Assembly: GCF_030463535.1 (NCBI RefSeq)
Contig: NC_132878.1
Coordinates: forward strand, 32,197,761-32,261,760
From: Salminus brasiliensis
Lineage: Eukaryota; Chordata; Actinopteri; Characiformes; Bryconidae
Direction: 5' to 3'
Length of the DNA stretch: 64,000 nucleotides
The notes beneath the pieces were generated by a model. It was not told the origin of the DNA and made no database searches. It was given only the letters and a program-made list of their open reading frames with translations. Position 1 is the first letter of the stretch; each line of letters begins with the position of its first letter. Below are positions 47,651-58,500 of the stretch, piece after piece. The position numbers and the translations under genes were made by a program.

Positions 47651-47681
47651 GATCACAGCCTCTGTCTCATCATGGATCTAG
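47649..47681 (+). other. overlapping uORF at the esrr start
   Basis: ATG ATC ACA GCC TCT GTC TCA TCA TGG ATC TAG: a 10-codon upstream frame that begins 23 bases before the main ATG (47672) and ends just after it in another frame. The main ATG has the stronger context (A at -3, G at +4). Confidence 0.6.
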
Positions 47682-47730
47682 TGGAGTTCTGCCAGCCCGA
47701 GTGTTTCTCCTTCCCTCCTCAACAGCCCGA
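47672..47730 (+). CDS. esrrg: esrr coding exon 1
   Basis: It encodes [19 protein letters not shown] and two bases of Asp20, with donor GTAAGT at 47731. It splices in frame to (D)[19 protein letters not shown]. The similarity to MDSVELCLPESFSLH of the long ESRRG isoform supports this start. Internal ATGs at 53008 and 53011 could give a shorter isoform. Confidence 0.85.
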
Positions 47731-48854
47731 GTAAGTAACCCTCTCTCTCTCTCTCTCTCTCTGTCTGTGTCTTCATGTTTAGGGTGTGTGGGAGCAGCTG
47801 TTCGTGCTGCTCGCGCGGCTCTGAGGCTGTAGGTGAGTGTTGAGTGTTCAGTGGACTGGAGCAGAGGGGCAGCGCTGCAACTTCAGCTTACAGAGATCAG
47901 TAGAGCTATGGAGAGCTGACAGGAGAGAGCGAGTTACTGGCTTTTAAACATGCAGTAATTCCTTTATTCATGCATTCATTCATCCACCCATATTACTATT
48001 TATACGTCCATACATGCACGAATGATTATCCTGCTCATTCATTTATCCATTCATCCATTAAGTCATTCATTCATACATACACTAATTCAGCCATCCATAC
48101 ATTCATGTATCCATCAAACCATGCACTCATCCATTCATTCATTCAGTCTGTCAACAGTCGATTTGTCCATTAATATATGTAATAACTGATGTGTTCTTTT
48201 ATTTATTCATTCATTCGCACACATTTCCATTTATTCACCTGTTTATCCGTCCATGCGTCCATGCATCCATCCATCCATCCATCCATCCATCCATCCATCC
48301 ATTCATTCATTTATTCATCAGTTCACACCATCTACATATCCATGTATCCATCCATCCACCTGTGCATTAATTCACTTGTATGTCTGTTTATTTATCCAGT
48401 GATTCGTACACTTATACATGCATTAACTGCCACACTAATAATTCATTCATTCATTCATTTCCATCCACTCCATCCATCCATTGGCCCTCTTATTCACCTG
48501 TTCATTTGTCATTCATCCATTCATTCAGATATCTATATTCGACGGATCCATACATCATTCATCTATCCATTCATCATTCATCCATCCATTCGGCCATTTT
48601 TCCATCCATTCATCCACTCATCTTATCACACTAATAAGATATTCATCCAGCCATCATCCATTCATCCACCCATCCCTCCATCTATCTTTTCCTTCATCCA
48701 TCCATCCATCCATCTATCCGACCAGTTAAGCTAGTTAAGTTACACTAAAAAGATATCCATACACACATATAGACCCCCATCAGACCCCTACCACTTTAGC
48801 AGTGTTGAGTATTCTGCCACACACAGCTAAACAGAAAGACATGAGTGACCTTCT

Positions 48855-48921
<67 letters not shown>

Positions 48922-49398
48922 ACCGCGACTGTCCTCAGGCCGCTCTCTGCTCACTGTACTTTATAGGCTTTGTGTCGAGGGTTAATTGCTTTTTTGAAAG
49001 TCAGCTAGAGGAGTGTTCTCCCATTAGCTGTGATAGAGGTGTGGGTTTGAGTGGTAATGTGTGGAAATCACACACTACACACACACTGCACTGATGAGAG
49101 GATTGATTACTGTCAAACACATAGATTCAATATTTCATCAATCACAAGGCTTTTAATCTGACAAAAAATGATCACTCTCTCTCTTTCCTCCTCTATTTCT
49201 GACCCTCTCTCTGTCTCTCTAATTCTCCCCCTCTTTCTCTGACTCTCTTTCCTTCTCTGTCTTTCTATCTCTCTCTCTTTTTATCTCCATTCTCTCTCAC
49301 ACTTTCTTTCCTTCTCTATTTCTGCCTCTCTCTCTATCTCTCTCTTCCTATCTCTCTCTTTCTCTATCTCTCTCACTCTCTCTAGCTCTCGCTTCCCT

Positions 49399-49430
<32 letters not shown>

Positions 49431-49475
49431 TCTATCTCTCTCTTCCTTTCTCTGTTCCCCCCTCTCTCTTTCCTT

Positions 49476-49526
<51 letters not shown>

Positions 49527-52500
49527 ATATCTCCCCTCTTTCTCTTACTTTCTCTTCTATTTTACCTGCTTTTGCATTCTTTTTCTGCTGTTCTCTAACT
49601 CACCCTTAGTCACTCTGTTTTTCTCTATTCTGACTTACTCTTATATTTTCTATATAGCATCAAAAAAGGTTCATATATTCATGTATCCCCCCGTATCCTT
49701 GTTTGTGATGTCAGTTCAATGAAGTCTATTACAGTAAAATAAGCTAAAACTAGTGGTTAATAATGTGGAAAACATACTGGGGGTAAAGTCTGCTCTTTAT
49801 ACTGAGGAACACAGTTATCTGAACGTAAAGCTGAGTGTGTTGAATCTGAACACACTCAGAGCATGAACGCACAGCTGATTGATGTTAATGGCTTTACAGG
49901 TGTTTTATTGTGTAATTAAACAGTAACAGTGATAATTAAAGTTCATTCCGAGTTAGCGGCTCCAGCTTTATCAGTCGGCGGAATAAAAGCAGGGCGGCAA
50001 ACACTCATTACAGCCGTATCAGCAGCCTAGCTCCACACACACCAACACCGCAGACAGTTTACACAGGAAAATGGTGCACTCGATGAACTAGAAGAAAAGA
50101 TGGACAAGGGGTCAGCGGAAATGCTAGGCACGCTAATTGTTCAGGCAGCTGATATCACTCCACACACAGTCCTAACACTACCACACCTTCAACCCCATTA
50201 ATAGACCTTTAGCCTGATAAAGGAGAACATGCAGTGTGTGATCCCCACATAGAGAGAAGTCTGTCTCTGTCTCCTTTAGACATTGTTGCACATCATGAGG
50301 AATGGCCAGAAACTCCATAATCTTTTGTTTTTGCTCACATAAAAAGAGCTCATAAACATAAACAAGTCGGGACCACCTCAGAGACATGTACACACAAGAA
50401 ATAAAGACAAGCTCTAGCACTACATGTAACACTGCCTACATGATCAATATAACAGTTAGCCACAGTAGAAACTCATACTGCTCATATACAGACAGAATTG
50501 AATAAATACACTCATATTATAATTCATTAAAAGTACAAATCACTACTTGAACTGTGCCCATATGAACAGGTTTAAGCTATTCATCCACATTTTTGGAAAA
50601 TTACATTTATTTCTATTATGTCACAGTTTAACTTTGAGCATGTCAGATTTTACTTCTCACTACTTTTAATAAAATGTTTTAAAAATGAATTTAAAAAAAA
50701 AGTAAACATTTACTTTTGAGATTAAGTTTTAGAGTCTAGTGATGACACTAAGATACTCAAATAAATTTAATTTGACATAAAAACTGTAATTTAGTCATAA
50801 ACTACTTTTTTTTTTTTTACATGTACAAATGTGCATGGCAAATAAGTGTAAGAATTTTAACCCTGTTCTTACTAGTGAAAGTTTCCCCATGTGCAAATTT
50901 AATTCCTAAACAAATATAAATAAAACAGTTTTCACTTAGAATTAAGTGTGTCCCTTTTTTTAGGAGAAATAACTGAATTGTTACTTCTTTAAAAGGAATT
51001 TCTGATGTCCTGAAGCTCAAATGCTTTCCATACTTGCTGTACTGTCACAACATACAGGCATTTGCAGACAAAGTGTTTTTGTGTCATCTTATGTGTTAAT
51101 TTGTATGTATTATTATTTGTAATGTATTAATTTATTTCTGTGGAACTGATTAATGTAAATATGAAGTTGTTCCATGTAGAAATAAGATACCGTCTTCCTA
51201 CATGTAAAAAATATTTGCACGCATATAAATTCTAGAATTACTAATATTTTTTACTACTTGAATTTCTGATGCCACACAGCCTGCAGGCTTATGCGGTCTT
51301 ACCGCAGACAACTGAGATGCTGGACTGTCGCAAAATATGGGCATTTACAGACAACACGAGAGGCAATTAGCGAGCGGAAGTGTTTAACTTGTGTGTTGTG
51401 TGGCGTGGAGGCGGGCAGGCTGAGTAAAGAGATTTGTGTGGAGGTAATTCTCTGGCAGAACTCACTGGAAGAGACTTAGAGCAATGAGATTGCAGCGACG
51501 TTGGTCAGGTCAGGGCTCCACTCGTTCACACACAAAAGCCAAATCAGCTTCTGCATCACGTTAATGGTGGCTTTCCAGAAGGTGTGTGCATGTGTGCCTA
51601 AGTGTGTGAGAGTCTCTGAGGTGGGGGTTGTGCCACACACCTGGCTGAATGTTGATGGACAGGTATTAACAGGTACACTCTGGTAATAGTTGTGTGTGTA
51701 CTGTAAACATGTGTAGCAGCCAGACGTGGGAAAGTTGGAGGTGAAAGCTGTGAGAAAAAGGCCACGTAGCTGTCATTTGTGGGGTTTTGTTACTGTGGTG
51801 CATTTTTTTTCCTGCATTTAAAGCAGAATTTTCGCCACTAAGAGGAAACACTGAAGCTGACATTGTGGAAATTTTGGAAGATCTGACAGAAAGGATACCT
51901 AAAAGATAACAGCCTGAATGCTGAACCAATAACTGTCCTGTTGTGCCCCTATGTTGTATATGCTTTCAACCATTTTTTTTTTACTCTAAACTTTTAGTCT
52001 ATGCCACATTAGTATGGAAAAATACTTGTTTGGAAAATAATGACAGATCAATTACAAGAACAAATATTACTAGTTATATAGAGATATCCTTTATAGTTAG
52101 AGATTTTAAAAAAGAAAACATTAAAAGAAAATAAATTAGATAAAGATACTAACAAAACAGATAGTAAGTAATTATTTTGATATACTACATACATTTTGGG
52201 AAACCAAATAATTCTTAAGAAATTGTAGGTCAGAATTAAAAAAAAAATTAGTCATTATTCTAAACATGAATTCAAATATTTTGATCATTTTTGGAAAATA
52301 AAACGTAAGTATAAGAAAATGTCATTATTTTGAGACATGAAAACAGCAATTTGGTAAATCGCATACATACATTTTGAGTTCATTGAATTGTTATTGTAAT
52401 GGCACTATAAAGTATAAAGTACTAGAGACCCAGACGTGAGTAAAAGTACAAGTGCTTTATCAAAAAAGTGATAGAGAAATCCTCTTTAAGCTCCATACCT

Positions 52501-55500
52501 AAGAGTAAGTACTAAAGTATTCAACAGTGTTCCTGAGAAATCTTAGTCCATGCCTCATGAGCAGTGGCCTCCAGTTCACTACTATTAATGGGTTTGCTGC
52601 TGGAAACCACCTTCTTTAAAAAAGATTTTCAAGGTTTAAGTCAAGTGACTGTAACGGCTGCTCTAGAGTCGGATATCTTCTAACACAGGACTTCTTCTGA
52701 AACCCCGCCCGAAAAGTACCTGTTTTCTTACATTGCTCCACAGAACAGAATCCCAAACCTTCTGTGGCTTATTCATATAGTTTTGAGCAGATTGGAGGTG
52801 AGATTTTCTTGTGCGTTTGGGTCAGTAGAGACATGGAGACCTTTAGCATGTAGTATTAACTAAGGTCTCAGTGCCTGCTGCCACCTTATAAGCCATTTAA
52901 AACAAAGCTTATTCACAAATATCTAATTAATCTAAATATCTAATATTAAAGAAAAAGAAAAAGAAAATAATTATATAATTCTATTCTCTCTCTTCAGCTT
53001 CCTGGACATGATGTCACTCAACACCCACTGCCCCACCTATATCAAGACAGAGCCAGCAAGCCCCGCCTCTCTGACGGACAGCTTGATGCAGCACAGTCCA
53101 GGAGGATCATCAGACACGGGCAGCAGCTACAGTTCTATAGCAAAGGGCAGCCAGGGGGGCGTGGACTCGCCCTCTCTGAGGACTGGCGGGGCCCCCTGCA
53201 GACTGCTGGAGGAGCCACAAGTGAAGAGTGAGTTTGGACTGACGACGTCGCCCAAGCGTTCTTGTCTAGTCTGCGGAGACATTGCATCTGGCTTCCACTA
53301 CGGCGTGGCCTCCTGCGAAGCCTGCAAAGCCTTCTTCAAACGCACCATTCAAGGTTAGAACACAGATCATGTACTCTGTGTCTGCATCTCTAAAAGCCTG
53401 GGGTTGAGCAGCTGTCACAATGCACAAGCAAGATTTAAAAATGCGGAGAAAACAATACTCAAGTACAGTACATGTTCTCTAATATAGGATTATAGAGTAG
53501 TAACAAGGTACAGTTACTGAAGTATTTTACAACCCTGGCATGCAGTTTATTCACCAAAAAAATGTATTCAAACATGATAATTTGTGAACTTTAGCATTAG
53601 CTCTATCCACAAATCATTGCTGCCTCTGCAGTTGGCATGACTGCAGGCAAAATGATGCATTAGACATGTTTGTCTTTGTCATGCATGGAGATCCATAAGC
53701 CGCTCAACCTGCATTTGAAAGTTACGCTTCTGAATGTGGCTGGCTCGTATTTTGCCTGGTCTATAACTCCCCTTTCACCACACATTAGTCAAACTAACAA
53801 GCCTGTGGCTACACATGGCTACAAGAATATGTCAAACTCAACGGATCCAGATATACCTAGGCCTTTATTCAGCTACCGGGACACCCAATTTTCAAATTCA
53901 AAGGAGCCTATTCAGTGTTACTATTTGCCAATTTTATTTTTTAAAATAGAATTCTGTCAAACTTTTCCCTTTTCTCACAGTTTGGTACTGCTAATTACCC
54001 CACCAAGTCATAACGTCCTCTAGCACAAGCAATTATCCCGCCACTGGACATGTGTCTCCTCTGATACATGTAAAGCTAGCAACTGCCTCTTTTTTAACTG
54101 TTACTGATGCGCCATCACCAGACAGCAGTCACACTGAGAGGAAATCACTGGGTCAGGCACCTGTTTCGGCCAACATCGTTTCAAGAATTATAGGGGGGAA
54201 GGAGCGCCATTTATCCACCCGGAGAGTGCAGAGCCTGTTGTGCTCTCTGACTACTGATGGCAAAGCGGCATGGCTCGGGATTCGAACTTGCGACCCCTGG
54301 GCCATAGTAGTAGCACATTAGACTGTCTATGACTATGGACATTGAAAATTACTTTAACTGATTATGGTTGATTCTAAAATTACACAATCACCTGCTGTTC
54401 AATGTTGTCTCAGGCATTGGCATGGTGACAACCGACCGAGATGATGGATTTGTTTTTTTATTTCATCCACCCATTTTCATTACTGGATCACATAGTCCCC
54501 TTATTGCAGTACAAATGTACCAGACTATTCTAAAACTGGACCATAGAGTCCTACATTACTGCAGTTCACTGTTCTTAAGCTCTGACGGCAGACTCTATCA
54601 GCTGGACCATGAAGCTCTAAAGTTAAACTTCTGGCCCTAGAGATTTAGACTTGAATAAGGCTTTTCGACCTGAGCGAGTCGAGGCAGCCAGGTGTTGAGG
54701 ACTGTGGACATTGTCTGGAAACATCTCTTAATGTGGGTTTTATAGACTGTAATTATTACTTATATTACTTATAAAAGACTAGAATAATTAGCTAACTCTA
54801 GTGTTATTACTGGTTTTGGAGATTTGCATTTTTGTGGTCCAAAACTCCAAAACAAGTGTAATGTAGTACTTAGACTCCCATTTTTTGTTGCATTTTGTCA
54901 TTTCTACAGCATAGCTGAGTAACTAGGAAACAATCGCTTCCTTTGTGCAATGGCAGCAGCATTGATTACTAGCATACACTGTATTTTGAGCCTTTTACCT
55001 TATAAACTGTGACAATACACAATGTGAATGCAAGTGTATGCATCTATCAGATCCTGCTTATTGATGCAACACATTGGAAGAGACATTGGAAGAGACATTG
55101 GAAGAGCATTAATAGCTCCTCCTTTGGTCAAATTTCAGCCTGTAAAACCTGAGTCACTTTCATAATTAATAAGTTATATACTGACTTAGTTATATACTTT
55201 TTCTTGCTTAGTTACTTGGGCTTTGTTCAGACACACAGCTCTAATCCCACTCTTGGTTCCCATCCTGTGCTCCACATTGCCACTAAGCTTCTGATGTTGT
55301 GCACTATTTGCATATTGCTTCCACTGTTTATACTGAAGGAACACACTAAGTAGTTGTTTAATGTGTTTATAGGTGTTTGTGTGTGTGTGCTGGTTGTTGT
55401 TTGGGTGGGGCCCACAGGAGCCGTTTCTGGTGTAATCCTAATAGCTTTGCACAGGATTACACCTGAAATGGCTGTGGCTCTTGGCTTAACCATGGAGGTC

Positions 55501-58500
55501 TGGACAGGTTTAAGAACTTGACTGCCAGATGACTTGTGAGTGAGTGTGTAAATGTGTGAGTGCACATGACTATTATTACATCTAGGTTTTTACATATAAT
55601 ACATATTATTTGTATGTCCTCCGATTGGCTAGAACTTTGACAAAGGCTAGATTATGATGGCTAGACCGCTAAGTCAGAGCATCTGTAAAACTGTAGGTCT
55701 GGTATGTAGTCGTGGTATGGAACACGGCTCTGGGAACACTCTTTAACATCTACATGAATGAGTTTTTAAGCTTTTGCACTGTGCAGCACTGCTCTAGCCC
55801 ATTTGCTAAGCTACACTTAGAACTTAACATTCTGAACTGAGAGGAAAAGCCTGTCGATCTCTACTTGCCCTTTGGTCCAAATAGTTTTATAGTATAATAA
55901 CCAATAACACTTCACAGAAATGAAAAAGGGGTCCACCCAGCAAAAGCAGCTACACTAGCTGGTGATGGCATCTAATTGAGATGCTACCTGAACAATTCTG
56001 CGGTAACACTCAGGAGCAGAGCCTATGAAAAGGTATTACACAATTTGCCTAAATATATTCCATCAATATTCCATCAATTTTTAGGGCCCCTGTCAGTCAC
56101 AGGCCCTTAGAATTGTCCTAACTCCCCCCTGGTAACACCCTAAAAGTGCAAAGTCACACAGTCAACCTTCTTTGCCAGCTGGTCTAAGAGCTCACACAGC
56201 AGCTACCATCGAGGAGTCCTACAGCTCAGACCACATCTACTAAACAAATTCCAATTGGACACATTAGGAATTGCATGAATCAGAAATGTGCAGGTGTTTC
56301 TAATAAAGTGCTTGGGTGAGTGCACATCCATACTTCAACAACCCCCCCCCCCTCTCTCTCTAGGGAGTATTGAGTATACGTGCCCAGCAAGCAGTGAGTG
56401 TGAGATCACTAAGAGAAGGAGGAAATCCTGCCAGGCCTGCCGCTTCACCAAGTGCATCTCAGTGGGCATGCTCCGAGAAGGTGAGTGAACGTGTATACGT
56501 GTGTGTGTGTGTGTGTGCATTTCACAGAGAGAGAAAGTGAAGAGATAGGATGTTAATAAAGCTGACTGTAAAAGCATGTGTATATATTTACTTGTGTGTG
56601 CAGTTGGAAAAGGGGAGCAGTATGAGGGATGGCCTGTATGAGTGTATATATATATATATATATATGATTGCCGTTTGGACGTCTTTGCAGGTGTGCATGT
56701 AGGCTGTGTATGTGTGTGCAGCTTGAGGGAGTGTATATATATGTCTTCCACCTGCTAAATACACAAATGCTCCTCATAAGTTCCTCATGAAGGAACATAG
56801 CCTGTAGGCAGTCAAACATCAGCACTTATTATTATTGTATATCATCGCTGTCGCTTGCATCTCCATTTTTCATTTTTTTGACCTCATGTGAATCTGACGG
56901 TTGTTCTTTGTGTGAAAATAGCCAATAGAAATAATTCGACAGTCACTTCAGTTGAAAGTCCTATTGAAGGTGTTTTCCTTCTACTTTAAAGTTGCCAGTT
57001 AGGAGGGACAATATGTGAACTCACTGGCCACTTTATTAGAAACACCTCCCTTGTGCTTTCACTCACTGGCCACTTTATTAGAAACACCTTCCTTGTGTTT
57101 TCAATTACTGGCCACTATTAGAAACACTCATTTGTGCTTCCACTCAGTGGCCTTTTTGTTAGAAATGCAATCCCTATTTTTTTACTCACTGGCCACTTTA
57201 TTGTGGACACTTTTTGGCATTGGCAGTATTGGAATTTCCCACCCCTGTGTTGATTGTTAGATACATCAGCCTCATAGCTCCAATGCCCTGAGAATTAAAG
57301 GGCACATTTTGATATAAAAGTATGGACAAAACAGCACAAGCTTTACTGAGGACAGTGATATAGAAAGGGAAGTTTTTTCTGATGTGTAAATGGATGTTTT
57401 TCCATATTAAGGAAAGGGATGTTTTTCCATGGTATGGAAATAAAAGGCTTTCCGTATTATGGAAAGGGAAGGTTTTCTGTATTATGGAAAGGGAAGGAAA
57501 GGGAAGATTTTCTGTATTATGGAAAGGGAAGGTTTTCTGTATTATGGAAAGGGAAGGTTTTTCGCAATATGAAAAGGGAAGGTTTTCCATATTATGGAAA
57601 GGAAGGTTTTCTGTGATATGGAAAGGGAAGGTTTTCTGTGATATGGAAAGGGAAGGTCTTCTGTGATATGGAAAGGGAAGGTTTTCTGTGATATGGAAAG
57701 GAAGGTTTTCTGTGATATGGAAAGGGAAGGTTTTCTGTGATATAGAAAGGGAAGGTTTTCCGTATTATGGAAAAGGAAGGTTTTTTGTAATATAGAAAGG
57801 GAAGGTTTTTCGTAATATTAAAGGGAAGGTTTTCCATAATATGGAAAGGGAAGGTTTTCCGTGATATGGAAAGGGAAGTTTTCCTATGATGTGCAAAGGG
57901 ATGTTTTTCCAGATTAAGGAAAAGGAGGTTTTTCTGTAATATGGAAAGGGAAGGTTTTCTGTAATATGAAAAGGGAAGGTTTTCCGTATTATGGGAAGGT
58001 TTTCTGTAATATGGAAAGAGAAGGTTTTCTGTAATATGGAAAGGGAAGTTTTTCTATGATGTAGAAAGGGAAGTGTTTTGAAAATCCCTTGAAAATTACA
58101 TAGGTAAGATCTGTCGAGGTTCATAACTGCAGCAGCATCTTTATGAGGGGTGGTAAAACCTGCCTTAATTGAAGCAGACACCACAGATCAATACTTATAA
58201 TGAAATCAAACTAATGGAATCTTACACCTGCTGTTAAATATACACATTTAACCAGAGGACACATGCAAGGACACATGCACGCACACACACAGGATCCAGC
58301 ACTGTGTAGACACTTGTTTGATCAGTGTTGCATGTTGCTCTGTGTTTGTTGATGTAGTGTGGTGTGTAACACTTGCATGGTGAATTGGTTTTAGGGAGAC
58401 GGGTAGTGATTAGTGAGCCCATATGGCAGTATCTTAACACATAACATCAAAGAGGTTCTGTCCACACACACATACACACACAGTGCTTTCAGTCCCAACA

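Larger units (their letters stand above)
47341..47671 (+). promoter_or_regulatory. esrr promoter and 5' UTR
   Basis: GC-richer region with inverted CCAAT boxes (CTATTGGCTAAG near 47391, CCATTGGTTGAGG near 47421), an octamer ATGCAAAT near 47443 and a CTCF-like core AGCGCCCCCTGTGTTGCC at 47471. A (GT)n(GA)n tract at 47599-47647 probably lies in the 5' UTR. TSS not determinable. Confidence 0.55.
47731..52997 (+). other. esrr intron 1 (5.3 kb)
   Basis: Contains (CT)n runs, a long degenerate CATT/ATCC satellite (47965-48725), CT-rich DNA (49172-49555) and, at 49870-50050, unique sequence with homeodomain-type TAATTAAA motifs. A degenerate interspersed repeat may lie near 52520-52860. No exon recognised. 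Confidence 0.65.
53354..56363 (+). other. esrr intron 2 (3.0 kb)
   Basis: Contains a tRNA-derived SINE-like element (about 53990-54325), a strong hairpin (55412-55477), a decayed Tc1 fragment (about 55627-55720) and a repeat end GGTGTTTCTAATAAAGTGCT near 56292. A C- and CT-rich tract forms the acceptor polypyrimidine tract. Confidence 0.7.

Noticed and set aside
48189..48734. 181-codon Ser/Ile/His/Pro-rich frame
   Set aside because: Product of the CATT/ATCC satellite in esrr intron 1.
54052..54321. 89-codon plus-strand frame
   Set aside because: It lies across a tRNA-derived SINE-like element (antisense to its head) and has no splice or homology support.
57382..58184. Periodic frames on both strands ([11 protein letters not shown] / [12 protein letters not shown] types)
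   Set aside because: They arise from the 25-bp minisatellite and change with each unit-length variant.
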